64,000 nt of DNA from Granulicella sapmiensis (GCA_026225395.1 JAMFSR010000037.1:62001-126000); one strand, 5' to 3'; shown: positions 7,510 through 16,842, counted from the first letter of the stretch. Translations and numbers: made by a program. Notes: a model not told the origin generated them from the letters alone.

Positions 7510-8359
7510 CTTGAAATTCGGGGAGCTGAACTTGCATCGCATCGTTGTCAAACTCGGGACCAACGTCATCATGCGGCCAGACGGCCGTGTGGCGCTTGGC
7601 CTGTTGTGCGGGCTCGTAGAGCAGATTGCTGCGCTGCGTGCGGATGGCCTGGAGATCCTCGTGGTCTCTTCAGGCGCTGTTGGCCTGGGCATGGAGCGGC
7701 TTGGCCTGACCACGAGGCCTACCAACGTGGCGCAGATCCAGGCGTGCGCGGCGATTGGGCAGTCACGCCTGATGTCGCTCTACGACGACGCGTTCGACCG
7801 GCTGAGCTGTCCCATTGCGCAGGTGCTGCTGACTGAGGACGACTTCCGCGATCAGGAACGCCACGCAAACCTGCGCGCCACGCTCGACGCGCTGCTCACA
7901 TTGGGTGTGATCCCGATTGTGAATGAGAACGACACTGTATCGACGGCAGAGTTGGATCGTCCTGCGGAGAACGGCGAAGCTTCTGAGCGCGAGCGTATCT
8001 TCGGGGATAACGATAAGTTGTCGGCGCTGCTGATGAAGCACATCGGCGCGGACCTGCTGGTGCTGTTGAGCGATGTCGATGGGTTATACGACCGTCACCC
8101 CGGAACGCGCGGAGCGAAGTTGATCCAGCGCATAGAGGTGATTGACGACAGCGTGCTTGCGCTGGCCGATGGCCGCAGCGGACGCGGGCGTGGCGGCATG
8201 ATCTCGAAGCTGGAGTCGGCGCGCATTGTGTTGCGCGCGGGTAAGCAGGTCATCATCGCCAACGGCCGCACACCCTCAGTGCTGGAGCGTATCGTTGCGG
8301 GCGAAAACCTCGGCACGAAGTTCGCACCCGTGCTGCATGCGGCGGGAGCAGGACGATGA
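7502..8359 (+). CDS. proB: Glutamate 5-kinase lacking the PUA domain
   Basis: A 285-residue kinase that phosphorylates glutamate for proline synthesis. RIVVKLGTNVI at the N-terminus, VVSSGAVGLGM, PIVNENDTVS and FGDNDKLSALL are the family motifs, and GRGGMISKLESA lies near the end. The protein stops where the amino-acid kinase fold ends; the C-terminal PUA domain of the E. coli enzyme (367 residues) is absent. The ATG at 7502 overlaps the DAHP synthase end by eight bases; a TTG at 7531 with GGGGAG upstream would give a start directly at the first beta strand and is equally credible. The stop overlaps proA (ATGA). Confidence 0.92.
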   Translation: MPNLKFGELNLHRIVVKLGTNVIMRPDGRVALGLLCGLVEQIAALRADGLEILVVSSGAVGLGMERLGLTTRPTNVAQIQACAAIGQSRLMSLYDDAFDRLSCPIAQVLLTEDDFRDQERHANLRATLDALLTLGVIPIVNENDTVSTAELDRPAENGEASERERIFGDNDKLSALLMKHIGADLLVLLSDVDGLYDRHPGTRGAKLIQRIEVIDDSVLALADGRSGRGRGGMISKLESARIVLRAGKQVIIANGRTPSVLERIVAGENLGTKFAPVLHAAGAGR

Positions 8360-9678
8360 GCGCGGCTGCGGTTGCGTCGCCTGCGAGCGTGAGCTCACGG
8401 GAGATTGCGATTGCGGCCAAGAGCGCATCGCGCCTGCTGGCGCCGCTGGATGAAGCACGGCGCAACGCGGCGTTGGAAGCCATGGCCATTGCGGTAGAAG
8501 CGGCGGCTGTTGAGTTGATGGCGGCGAACACGGAAGACCTCGCGGTTGCCGCTTCGATGAGCGGCGAGGAGAAGCTTTCTTCGGCGACGACCTCCCGGCT
8601 AAAGCTCAACGACCATAAGCTGCGCGAGATGGTCGAGCAGATCCGCTCGGTGAAGGCGCTGCCTGATCCGCTGGGCCGTGCGCTCGATGAGATCGAGCTC
8701 GACCGCGGACTGGAGCTCGAAAAGATCAGCGTGCCGCTGGGTGTGCTGGCAGTGATCTTTGAGGCGCGCCCCGACGCCGTCACGCAGATTGCAGCGCTGG
8801 CGGTTAAGTCCGGCAACGCCGTCATCCTGAAGCCTGGCCGTGAAGTTGAGCACACCGCAACCGTTCTCGTGCGCGTGTTGCGCGAATCGCTTGAGGCGCA
8901 GGGCTTGCCTGTGGACGCCGTCTCGTTGGTGATGGGCCGCGAGCGCATCGCGGAGCTGCTGGGAATGCACGGGCTGATCGACATGGTCATCCCGCGCGGC
9001 AGCAACAAGCTGGTGGAGTACGTGCAGGCCAACACGCGTATCCCTGTGCTCGGCCACTCCGAAGGCATATGCCACATCTACATCGACCGCAGCTTCGATG
9101 AGGCGCTGGCGCTCGATGTGATCGACGATGCAAAGACCGACTACCCGGCAGCGTGCAACGCGGTGGAGACCGTCCTCGTACATCGCGACATCGCAGCGGA
9201 GTTTGTGCCGAAGCTCGCGGCGCGTCTGCGTTCGCGCGGTGTGGCCATGCGTGGCGATGCGGCCGTACGTGGCTTGGCCGATGTTTCCGAGGTCGAAGAC
9301 TGGCACACCGAATTCGGTGATCTGGAGTTGGCGATTGGGGTAGTGGACTCGATGGATGCAGCGATCGAGCACATCCACAAGCACGGCTCGTTGCACACAG
9401 AAAGCATCATCACGAGCGACAAGGCGGCTGCCGAACGCTTCCTGCGCGAGGTGGACGCAGCAGGCGTCTTCCACAACGCTTCAACAAGATTTTCAGACGG
9501 TTTCCGCTACGGCTTTGGTGCAGAAGTCGGGGTGAGCACCAGTAAGTTTCACGCGCGCGGGCCTGTAGGACTCGATGGCCTGACGACCTACAAGTATGTC
9601 CTGCGCGGGCATGGTCAGACGGCCGGAGAGTATCGTGGAACGAATGCGAAAGCGTTTACGCATCGGCGAAAGGGCTGA
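8356..9678 (+). CDS. proA: Gamma-glutamyl phosphate reductase
   Basis: A 440-residue aldehyde-dehydrogenase-fold enzyme making glutamate 5-semialdehyde in proline synthesis. PLGVLAVIFEARPDAV, NAVILKPGREVEHT, VIPRGSNKLVEYVQ, the catalytic Cys in PAACNAVETVLVH, and GFGAEVGVSTSKFHARGP are intact. It overlaps proB by four bases (ATGA), consistent with the ProB-ProA complex being made from coupled cistrons. tyrA begins two bases after its stop, so proline and tyrosine genes share the transcript. Confidence 0.97.
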   Translation: MSAAAVASPASVSSREIAIAAKSASRLLAPLDEARRNAALEAMAIAVEAAAVELMAANTEDLAVAASMSGEEKLSSATTSRLKLNDHKLREMVEQIRSVKALPDPLGRALDEIELDRGLELEKISVPLGVLAVIFEARPDAVTQIAALAVKSGNAVILKPGREVEHTATVLVRVLRESLEAQGLPVDAVSLVMGRERIAELLGMHGLIDMVIPRGSNKLVEYVQANTRIPVLGHSEGICHIYIDRSFDEALALDVIDDAKTDYPAACNAVETVLVHRDIAAEFVPKLAARLRSRGVAMRGDAAVRGLADVSEVEDWHTEFGDLELAIGVVDSMDAAIEHIHKHGSLHTESIITSDKAAAERFLREVDAAGVFHNASTRFSDGFRYGFGAEVGVSTSKFHARGPVGLDGLTTYKYVLRGHGQTAGEYRGTNAKAFTHRRKG

Positions 9679-9680
9679 GG

Positions 9681-10547
9681 ATGGCGACGCGCGTTCTCAT
9701 CATCGGGACGGGGTTGATCGGCGCGTCGGTGGGCCTGGCGCTGAAGGCGCAGAAGTTCGAAGGCAGCGTCGCGGGTTGGGACGCCAATCCGCGCGAGCTT
9801 GCCACCGCGCTTGAGGCTGGCGCGATCGATCAGGCGTTAGAGGCTGACGAACTATCGGACCCGGACATCGCTGACATCTTTCTTCTCGCCACGCCCGTGC
9901 TTCCTATCCTCAACTGGATGCAGCGTCTCGCGCCGAGCCTCGATCACAAGCAGCTTGTTACCGATGTCGGCAGCACGAAGCTGCAGATTGCCCAGATGGC
10001 CGTCGCAGAGTTCAACCAGCCGCATCGCGCGCGGTTCCTGCCGGGGCATCCGATGGCCGGCAAGGAGTCCGGCGGCGCGGCGCTGGCAGATGCAACGCTG
10101 TTCCAGGGCGCGACATGGTTGTTTACGCCGGTCGACGCACAAAGCTCGGAGCTTGAAAAGGAGTGGCGGGAGCTGGTTGCGGGCATGGGCGCGGTGGTGC
10201 GGGATCTCGACGCCGCGCAGCATGACGAAGTCTGCGCGTGGGTGTCGCACCTGCCGCAGATGGTTTCAACCGCGCTGGCGGCGCTGCTGGAAGATACGTT
10301 CTCCGGCGACCCGGACGGCATGGCCGCGGTGCAGGCCATCGGCGGCCGCGCGCTGCGGGAAACGACCCGCCTGGGCGCGAGCCCTTACAGCATGTGGCGC
10401 GACGTCGCCCTCACCAACACCGAGCCCATCGCCGCCACGCTGATGGCGCTCGAGCAGCGGCTACAGCACATGCGCGAAAACCTGCGGACGCCGGAGCTGC
10501 GCGAAGAGTTCGCAACGGCGAACCGGTTCCGCAATAAGCCGAAATAG
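9681..10547 (+). CDS. tyrA: Prephenate dehydrogenase
   Basis: A 288-residue NAD(P)-dependent oxidative decarboxylase producing 4-hydroxyphenylpyruvate for tyrosine. The Rossmann motif VLIIGTGLIGASVG is at the N-terminus, then VTDVGSTK and the active-site stretch PGHPMAGKESGG. No C-terminal ACT domain is present, so feedback would have to come from the DAHP synthase. It begins two bases after proA and ends the aromatic/proline block; 35 bases later an ECF sigma gene begins. Confidence 0.93.
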   Translation: MATRVLIIGTGLIGASVGLALKAQKFEGSVAGWDANPRELATALEAGAIDQALEADELSDPDIADIFLLATPVLPILNWMQRLAPSLDHKQLVTDVGSTKLQIAQMAVAEFNQPHRARFLPGHPMAGKESGGAALADATLFQGATWLFTPVDAQSSELEKEWRELVAGMGAVVRDLDAAQHDEVCAWVSHLPQMVSTALAALLEDTFSGDPDGMAAVQAIGGRALRETTRLGASPYSMWRDVALTNTEPIAATLMALEQRLQHMRENLRTPELREEFATANRFRNKPK

Positions 10548-10582
10548 CCTTCCCAAAATTTTCCGGCAATAACCTAACCGCC

Positions 10583-11224
10583 ATGCCAACCGACTGTCTA
10601 ACCTCGCGAATGGATGACGTGGAGCAGGAGGCCATCCGGCGTGTCGTCGCCGGCGATCGGGACGCATACCGCGTGCTGATGGAGCGCCATCTGCCTGCGG
10701 TCCTCCGTGTCACGGCGCGCATTACCGGCAGTCCGGTCGATGCGGAAGAGGCTGCGCAGGAAGCGTTTCTGCGCGCCTACAACAAGCTTCCGGAGTTCCG
10801 CGCACAGGCGGCCTTCGGCACATGGGTGTACCGGATCGCTATGAACTGCTCGCTCAATCTCGTGGAACGCCGCAACCGCGACCTGGGCTGGAACGCTGTG
10901 GCGCTCGATGGCGGCAAAGGGCAGGAGAACATCGCGGTATCGCGCAGCCTGACTCCCGAAGCAGCGTTGTTGGACGACGAAGCTTTGACGCTGCGGGAAC
11001 GCGCGATGCAGTTGCTTACACCGATGGAGCGAACAGCGTTCGTGTTGCGACATATGGAAGACCAGCCGATGAGCGTGATTGCGGAGGCGCTGGGCGTGCC
11101 GGTGAACTCGGCCAAGCAGGCGGTGTTTCGAGCCGTCGCGAAGTTGAGGCAGGAACTGAGGCCGATGCGCAAGAACCCCGCGATGGCAATGCCGGGGATT
11201 GCGCTGGCAAAGGAGCGAGTGTGA
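10583..11224 (+). CDS. ECF RNA polymerase sigma factor
   Basis: A 213-residue sigma factor with region 2 (RVVAGDRDAYRVLMERH, then DAEEAAQEAFLRAYNKLPEF and FGTWVYRIAMN) and region 4 (LLTPMERTAFVLRHMEDQ, then IAEALGVPVNSAKQAVFRAVAKLR). The family directs RNA polymerase to stress or envelope promoters and is normally held by an anti-sigma factor, for which the overlapping next gene is the natural candidate. ATG at 10610 is an alternative start. No recognised promoter repeat was found upstream. Confidence 0.93.
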   Translation: MPTDCLTSRMDDVEQEAIRRVVAGDRDAYRVLMERHLPAVLRVTARITGSPVDAEEAAQEAFLRAYNKLPEFRAQAAFGTWVYRIAMNCSLNLVERRNRDLGWNAVALDGGKGQENIAVSRSLTPEAALLDDEALTLRERAMQLLTPMERTAFVLRHMEDQPMSVIAEALGVPVNSAKQAVFRAVAKLRQELRPMRKNPAMAMPGIALAKERV

Positions 11225-12054
11225 AGACGATCGATGAGAACGAGTTGATTGCGTACCACCTGCGCGAGCTTTCGCCTCTGCGCATGCGTGCGGTCCGCGC
11301 GGCGCTGGAGCGCGATGCAACGCTCGCGGCGGAGTCGGAAGAGATTGCGGAGACGCTGCGGGCGTTCGGCGGCGGCCCAGCGCCCGTTGTGGACGAGGCG
11401 ATGCTCGAGCGGACCTGGCAGAGTATGCGGCCATCGCTTGCGGTGTTGACGCCGGAGGTGAAGCATCGCAACTGGCGCTGGGCGTGGATGCTGGGTGCGG
11501 GCCTGGCCGCTGCGGCTATTGTGCTGACGATGGTGTTGCCGGTGCATCATGCTGCACAGCCGGATGTTGTTGCTTTGCAACATCACATGATCGAGCCAGG
11601 CCCCAGCGCTTCTTCGGCCGAAGCTGCCAACGTGATTCAGGAACTCGCCGCCACAAACGGTGTAGTTGCAGGTCCGCGCCGGTACAACAATCGTCCAGGA
11701 CCGCTGACGACTTTGCCGGTGGCCGCCGATCCTGCGCTCGCGGCGCATCTTGATTCCGCGGAGCGGCTGCTCACGCAGGTCAGCCACCAGGAAGGTCCTC
11801 TGCCCGTGGAAACTCGCAGAGAGGTGCATCATCTACTGCTGGAGAACGCGATCTATCAGCAATCGGCACAGGCGCATGGCGACCTGGCCGAAGCCGGCGT
11901 GATGGACGACCTTGGCCGTGTGCTGGTTTCGCTCGATGCAGCGCCGCCGGAAACGGCCAGCACTGCCGATACGTTTCGGTTGGAAATGAACGTCGGTGGC
12001 GTGCTGTTCGACCTCCGCATTTTGAAGAACAACAAGAGTTCAGCTCGTGAGTAA
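11221..12054 (+). CDS. Anti-sigma-factor-like single-pass membrane protein
   Basis: A 277-residue protein starting at the GTG that overlaps the sigma stop by four bases, which implies coupled translation. Residues 1-60 (NELIAYHLRELSPLRMRAVRAAL and so on) resemble the cytoplasmic helical part of anti-sigma factors but no HxxxCxxC zinc motif is visible. A transmembrane helix (WMLGAGLAAAAIVLTMVLP) lies near residue 90 and the rest, about 165 residues, would be periplasmic. Role as anti-sigma factor is inferred from position and topology. Further HEAT-repeat genes follow immediately, suggesting a signalling or envelope-surveillance operon. Confidence 0.65.
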   Translation: MKTIDENELIAYHLRELSPLRMRAVRAALERDATLAAESEEIAETLRAFGGGPAPVVDEAMLERTWQSMRPSLAVLTPEVKHRNWRWAWMLGAGLAAAAIVLTMVLPVHHAAQPDVVALQHHMIEPGPSASSAEAANVIQELAATNGVVAGPRRYNNRPGPLTTLPVAADPALAAHLDSAERLLTQVSHQEGPLPVETRREVHHLLLENAIYQQSAQAHGDLAEAGVMDDLGRVLVSLDAAPPETASTADTFRLEMNVGGVLFDLRILKNNKSSARE

Positions 12055-12073
12055 CGCTCGAAAGGAAAATCTT

Positions 12074-13129
12074 ATGCAACGCAACTTCATGTTTCTCTCT
12101 CTCGCTTCCGTCGTAACGTTTGTGGGTTTCTCGTGTGGCGCGGTTGGCTTCGCACAAAATCCCGAGCCGGTATCCGGCGTGGAGATCGTACAGGCCCCCG
12201 GTGTTCCCCCTCCCGCGCCCGCACCGCCGGACTTCAACAACGGTCTCAAGGCCATGGACGAAGGCCGCTGGAGCGACGCGCTGAACTCGTTCGACAAGGT
12301 GCAGGGCGAGTACGCCGATGCGGCGCTCTACTGGAAGGCCTACAACCTGGAGAAGCTGGGCCGCAAGGATGATGCGCACGCGGCGTGCAGTCTGCTGGCA
12401 AGCAGGGCCGCGCAGAGCCCGTGGAACGCGGAGTGCATGGCCCTGCAGGTGCAGAGCGGCGTCGACAGGGCGAAGCTCAATGTGAAGCTTGCGAATCTGA
12501 AGACGGCGGACATTCATGTCAAAGCCGATCAGGCGAAGATTAATGCCGATGGGATGCGCGAGGCGGCGAGGGCAATGCGGGACACCAATCGAGATCTGTA
12601 CCGCGGTATGGGGGACGCGTATAGTGACGGGCCCTACAAGGTCAACGATGCACCGCATGATCCGAACGACGATCTCAAGCTGCTGGCGCTGAACTCGCTG
12701 ATGGAGCAGGAGCCGGAGAAAGCAATGCCCGCACTGCGCACCTTCATCTTCTCGGATAAGCCGATCGAGCTCCGCCGCCGCGCCTTGTTCGTGCTGGGCG
12801 AAAGCAAGGCTCCGGGTTCACGGGAACTCCTGGTCGAGATTGCCACCAAGCACACAGAGCCCGCGCTGCAGCGCGCCGCCGTGCAAACGCTGGCGACCAC
12901 CGAAGGCAAAGCCGCGGCGCCTGAGCTGCTCAAGATCTATCAGGGCTCGACCGATCCGCAGGTCAAACGCGCGGCGGTAAGTGGCTTGTTCATTGCACAG
13001 GATGCACCGGATCTTGTGACGCTTGCGAAAGCAGAGAAGGACATGGACACCAAGCGCTATGTCGTGACCCAGCTAGCGCTCATGCGCGATCCGGCAGCAA
13101 CGGCGTACATGGAAGAGCTGCTGAAGTAA
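12074..13129 (+). CDS. Exported HEAT-repeat protein with N-terminal TPR-like segment
   Basis: A 351-residue protein. ATG 12074 was chosen because GAAAGGAAAA lies eight bases before it and the product then begins with a signal peptide ending near GFAQN. A Pro-rich spacer and a TPR-like segment (FNNGLKAMDEGRWSDALNSFDKVQGEYADAAL as helices) precede C-terminal HEAT repeats at about residues 210-345 (IELRRRALFVLGESKAPGSRELLVEIA and repeats of the type TEPALQRAAVQTLA). These form protein-binding solenoids in the periplasm. The first bases overlap the preceding gene, so it belongs to the sigma/anti-sigma unit. Partner unknown. Confidence 0.75.
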   Translation: MQRNFMFLSLASVVTFVGFSCGAVGFAQNPEPVSGVEIVQAPGVPPPAPAPPDFNNGLKAMDEGRWSDALNSFDKVQGEYADAALYWKAYNLEKLGRKDDAHAACSLLASRAAQSPWNAECMALQVQSGVDRAKLNVKLANLKTADIHVKADQAKINADGMREAARAMRDTNRDLYRGMGDAYSDGPYKVNDAPHDPNDDLKLLALNSLMEQEPEKAMPALRTFIFSDKPIELRRRALFVLGESKAPGSRELLVEIATKHTEPALQRAAVQTLATTEGKAAAPELLKIYQGSTDPQVKRAAVSGLFIAQDAPDLVTLAKAEKDMDTKRYVVTQLALMRDPAATAYMEELLK

Positions 13130-13170
13130 CAAAGCTCGCAGGCCCAACAACGAACGAGGAGGACACAACG

Positions 13171-14265
13171 ATGGCAGCATCGATAGGCACACGTGCGCGT
13201 GTAGCGGCGGTCGTCGCGAGTTTGGCGATGGTCAGTATGAGCAGTCTGGCGCAGCAACCAAAGGTAAGCCATGCGGAGTTCAGCGTAAAAAGCGGCGGCT
13301 TACAGCAGGCGATTGCCGCCGTGCAGGTTCCTACCTGGATCGGCTACGAGTTCGCAACAACCAGTCGCATACGTTCCGGTTGGAGCGACAATGTGTTGCA
13401 CCTCGAAGGGGATCGTGACAGGGACGGCCAAAAGCGTGTGATAGATCCAAATGCGCCGATCCCTCCTGGAATGGTGCTGCTGCGCGTGGCTTCGGGCAGA
13501 GTGACGAAAGTGCATGTGGACGAAGCCGATCTTGAGATCGATGGCGGCGGCTTGCCGTTCGTATGGCTTTCAAGCGTCAGCCCCGCAGAGTCCGTGAAGA
13601 CGCTGAAAGAAATCGTGGATGCCAGCGTTGCAAAGGACACATCCGCATCCGGGCACGAGCAGGAGCATGATGCGCGACGGTTGCAGGATGGAGCCCTCGT
13701 CGCGATCGCTCTGGGCAGCGCGCCGGAAGGCACTGCAGCCTTGCGATCCTTCACGGCCCCAAGCTATCCGGCGGACGTCCGCGACCGCGCCGCCTTTTGG
13801 CTGGCCAACGAACGCGGCGCAGAAGGCTTCACCACCGTGAAGTCGTTGCTCCAGACCGAGCAGGATCAATCGCTGCGCGAGAAGCTGGTCTTCGATCTCA
13901 CCTTGGTCAAGGGCGACTCGCATAAGGCAGCCCTTGATGAACTGCTCGCTCTGGCCAAGTCCGATCCCTCCCCGGCCATCCGCAGCAAAGCGCAGTTCTG
14001 GCTTGCCCAGGTCGTCTCCAAACAACCCGACGGCCGTGTCACTGCGCTCCTCACGCAGCAGGCATCGGACGACCCCAACGCAGCGATCCGTAGATCCGCG
14101 GTCTTCGCGCTCTCGCGCCTTCCCGCAGACGAAGGCGTGCCCAAGCTGGTGGAGCTGGCCAGTACCACCAAAGACCCGACTACACGCCGCGAGGCCATCT
14201 TCTGGCTCGGCCAGTCGAAGGACCCGCAGGCTCTCGCCTATCTCGAAAAGCTCGTTACGCAATAG
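13171..14265 (+). CDS. Exported HEAT-repeat protein
   Basis: A 364-residue protein with a signal peptide (cleavage near SMSSLAQQ), an N-terminal domain of about 140 residues without a recognised family, then HEAT-like repeats from about residue 170 to the end (DVRDRAAFWLANERG, PAIRSKAQFWLAQV, AAIRRSAVFALSRL, TTRREAIFWLGQSKD). The repeats share the RxxAxFWLxx core with the protein just upstream, so the two genes are probable paralogs. AACGAGGAGG precedes the ATG. A strong terminator follows at 14285, marking the end of the sigma/anti-sigma/HEAT operon. Confidence 0.78.
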   Translation: MAASIGTRARVAAVVASLAMVSMSSLAQQPKVSHAEFSVKSGGLQQAIAAVQVPTWIGYEFATTSRIRSGWSDNVLHLEGDRDRDGQKRVIDPNAPIPPGMVLLRVASGRVTKVHVDEADLEIDGGGLPFVWLSSVSPAESVKTLKEIVDASVAKDTSASGHEQEHDARRLQDGALVAIALGSAPEGTAALRSFTAPSYPADVRDRAAFWLANERGAEGFTTVKSLLQTEQDQSLREKLVFDLTLVKGDSHKAALDELLALAKSDPSPAIRSKAQFWLAQVVSKQPDGRVTALLTQQASDDPNAAIRRSAVFALSRLPADEGVPKLVELASTTKDPTTRREAIFWLGQSKDPQALAYLEKLVTQ

Positions 14266-14284
14266 CATCAGCGGCGCGAACGAT

Positions 14285-14324
14285 ATGATGGGGATGAACT
14301 CAACGTTCATCCCCATCATGTTTT
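14285..14324 (+). terminator. Strong terminator after the HEAT-repeat operon
   Basis: A perfect 15-bp stem (left arm 14285-14299, right arm 14305-14319, loop tcaac) followed by gtttt. It separates the HEAT-repeat genes from the aryl-sulfotransferase-like gene. Confidence 0.85.
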
Positions 14325-14336
14325 CGGAGAAGCGCC

Positions 14337-15713
14337 ATGCAGCGTCTCAGCAAAGCCATCCATCGTTTCCAGTCCATCGCGGCTCTCATGTTGCTGTCGG
14401 CCGTATGCGTGGCGGAGTCGCCGCGCATCTACCCAACCGGCGTTACCATCTACGATCCCGCGCGCGCCTATAACTGCTTTGTCGGGTTCAGCAGCCTCGA
14501 TGGACACATGCACCTGATCGACATGGACGGCAACGAAGTTCATCGCTGGGAGCATCCCGGCAATCCCGGTGAAGTAATCGACCCGAAGCTCATCGGCGGA
14601 GCGCGCGGTCATGTGATGCTGCAACTCGCAGAAAATGGCGATCCCCGCGGCGGCATCTTTACGAACAAGACAGTTGGCGAAGTCGATTGGGAGGGCAAGA
14701 CCGTCTGGCAGTGGAGCGGCGAAGCAACGGATGGCTCCGCACGGCAAAACCACGATTGGCAGCGGCTGAAGAACGGCAACACGCTCCTGCTGGTGACGAT
14801 TCCGCATGCTGTGCCTGGCCTCGGCACAAAGGCGATCGGCGATCAGGGTATCCAGGAAGTTACACCCGAAGGCAAAGTCGTGTGGAGCTGGATTGCTGGC
14901 GATCATCTCGCCGAGTTCGGCTTTCCGCCTGAAGGCATGGCCTATCTTCGCGAGCGCGTGAAGCGCAATCCTCCCGAGCCTTATGGCTATCTCGAGATCA
15001 ACGACATGCAGGTGCTCGGCCCCAACAAGTGGTTCGACGCAGGCGACATGCGCTTTGATCCCGACAACATCATGATCGACGCCCGCAAGGGCAACGTCGT
15101 CCTCATCCTTTCCAAAAAGACCGGCCATGTAGTGTGGCGTCTCGGGCCGGTATTTCCAGGCGACGAGTACTCGCCCGATCAGCGTATCGGGAAAAAGAAT
15201 GTTCCGCGTCCCGTGGATCAAATCTCAGGCCAGCACAACGCCCACCTCATCGCGGAGGGCCTACCCGGCGCAGGCAATCTGCTTCTGTACGACGATGAAG
15301 GCGGTGCGGGCTTTCCACCGGCGGCGCTGGGCATCTATGCGGGTTCGCGCATCCTCGAGATCGATCCCGTGAAGAAAGAAATTGTATGGCAGTACACAGG
15401 CGAAAACTCCGGCCGCCCGACATGGACGTTCTTTACGTCATTTGTTTCGAACGCGCAGCGACTTCCGAACGGCAACACGCTGATCGACGAAGGCATGAAC
15501 GGCCGCATCTTCCAGATCACGCCGCAGGGCGACATCGTGTGGGAGTATGTGACGCCATATGTGGGTAAGTCCACGGCCGACGGCAAACCGTTTGAAAACA
15601 GCCTGACGTACCGCGCGCAAGCAGTGCCGTACGACTGGGTCCCCGAAGGAACGCCGCACGCCGAGAAACCCGTGAAGGAACTCGACGTAACGACGTTCCG
15701 CGTGCCGTACTAA
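14337..15713 (+). CDS. Aryl-sulfotransferase (ASST)-like exported protein
   Basis: A 458-residue protein with a signal peptide ending near CVAES, then repeated beta-propeller-like blades with the pattern W-x-Y/H and GN (HLIDMDGNEVHRWEH, KTVWQWSGE, GNTLLLVTIPH, KVVWSWIAGDH, GHVVWRLGP, GQHNAHLI, EIVWQYTGEN, LPNGNTLIDEGMNGRIFQI, GDIVWEYVTPY). This is the arylsulfotransferase family, whose PAPS-independent members move sulfate between phenols in the periplasm. I cannot map the catalytic His with certainty, and many members of the family have no shown activity. It starts 12 bases after the terminator, so its promoter must overlap the hairpin region or lie inside the previous gene. Confidence 0.8.
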   Translation: MQRLSKAIHRFQSIAALMLLSAVCVAESPRIYPTGVTIYDPARAYNCFVGFSSLDGHMHLIDMDGNEVHRWEHPGNPGEVIDPKLIGGARGHVMLQLAENGDPRGGIFTNKTVGEVDWEGKTVWQWSGEATDGSARQNHDWQRLKNGNTLLLVTIPHAVPGLGTKAIGDQGIQEVTPEGKVVWSWIAGDHLAEFGFPPEGMAYLRERVKRNPPEPYGYLEINDMQVLGPNKWFDAGDMRFDPDNIMIDARKGNVVLILSKKTGHVVWRLGPVFPGDEYSPDQRIGKKNVPRPVDQISGQHNAHLIAEGLPGAGNLLLYDDEGGAGFPPAALGIYAGSRILEIDPVKKEIVWQYTGENSGRPTWTFFTSFVSNAQRLPNGNTLIDEGMNGRIFQITPQGDIVWEYVTPYVGKSTADGKPFENSLTYRAQAVPYDWVPEGTPHAEKPVKELDVTTFRVPY

Positions 15714-15720
15714 AGCTGCC

Positions 15721-16842
15721 CTACCCGCGCCCACGCGCATTCGGAGCCGGCGGCGGATAGTGCGGCTTGCGCTTCGCAGGCGCCTTCACCGGCGGCTCGA
15801 TCTCAATGGTCCGGTGCAGATCGACGGCTTCCGCCATCGCGTACTTCAGCTTCTCAATGCCTTCGCCGCTCACGGCAGAGATCAAAAACAGCGGCAGCTT
15901 CTTGCGCTTGGCAAAGGTCGTCAGCTTCTTCAGCTTCTCCGGGTTGGCGACGTCCGCCTTGCTCGCCACAAGAATCGTCGGCTTCGCCGCAAGCGCGGGG
16001 TCGAAGCTCTTCAGCTCGGCGGTAATCACGTTGTAGTTGGCCACCGGGTCGGAGGTTTCGCCCTTCGCGCTCTCGGCCGTGATGGCAGAGTCGGACACAT
16101 CAATGAGATGAATCAGAACCGAAGTCCGCTCGATGTGTTTGAGGAACTGCACGCCCAACCCTGCGCCAAGATGCGCGCCTTCGATAAGCCCGGGCATGTC
16201 CGCCACGGTGAAGGATTTTTCGTAAGGTGGGTCGCCCACCTGCACGACGCCGAGATTAGGCTCGAGCGTCGTAAACGCGTAATTCGCAATCTTCGGCTTC
16301 GCAGCCGAAAGCCGCGAGATCAGCGTCGACTTGCCGACGTTCGGAAAGCCCACAAGACCGGCATCTGCAAGCAGTCGCAGCTCAAGCCGCAGATTCAACG
16401 CCTCACCCGGCCGTCCGAGCTCATGCTCCCGCGGCGCCTGGTGCGTCGAGGTCGCAAAGTGTTGGTTGCCCCTTCCACCACGTCCACCGCGCGCGATGAC
16501 GAGTTCTTCGCCGGCGTGGGCAAAGTCGTGGATCAGCTCTCCGGTGTCGTCGTTGTAGAGCAGCGTGCCTACAGGCACCTTAAGAATCGTGTGCTCTCCG
16601 GCCGCGCCGGACATATTGGAACCCAGCCCGTGGCCGCCACGCTCGGACTTCCACTCCGGGTTGAACCGGAAGTGGACCAGCGTGTTGTGCGAAAGCGAAG
16701 ACTGCATGAGGATGTCGCCACCATGGCCGCCGTCGCCACCCGAAGGTCCGCCGCGGGGGACAAACTTTTCGCGCCGGAAGGCCATACATCCGTTGCCACC
16801 GTCGCCGGCCTTGATACGAATTCGTGCTTCATCGATAAACAT
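15721..16842 (-). CDS. obgE: GTPase ObgE/CgtA
   Basis: A 373-residue ribosome-associated GTPase. The Gly-rich OBG domain ([18 protein letters not shown] and repeated GG turns) spans residues 1-158, followed by the G domain with [15 protein letters not shown] (G1), a switch Thr in the [11 protein letters not shown] segment, [12 protein letters not shown] (G3), and VASKAD (G4). The C-terminus is short and Pro/Lys-rich, not the acidic tail of E. coli. The family acts in 50S maturation and stringent response. It is convergent with the ASST gene (7 bases apart). Confidence 0.96.
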   Translation of the reverse strand: MFIDEARIRIKAGDGGNGCMAFRREKFVPRGGPSGGDGGHGGDILMQSSLSHNTLVHFRFNPEWKSERGGHGLGSNMSGAAGEHTILKVPVGTLLYNDDTGELIHDFAHAGEELVIARGGRGGRGNQHFATSTHQAPREHELGRPGEALNLRLELRLLADAGLVGFPNVGKSTLISRLSAAKPKIANYAFTTLEPNLGVVQVGDPPYEKSFTVADMPGLIEGAHLGAGLGVQFLKHIERTSVLIHLIDVSDSAITAESAKGETSDPVANYNVITAELKSFDPALAAKPTILVASKADVANPEKLKKLTTFAKRKKLPLFLISAVSGEGIEKLKYAMAEAVDLHRTIEIEPPVKAPAKRKPHYPPPAPNARGRG

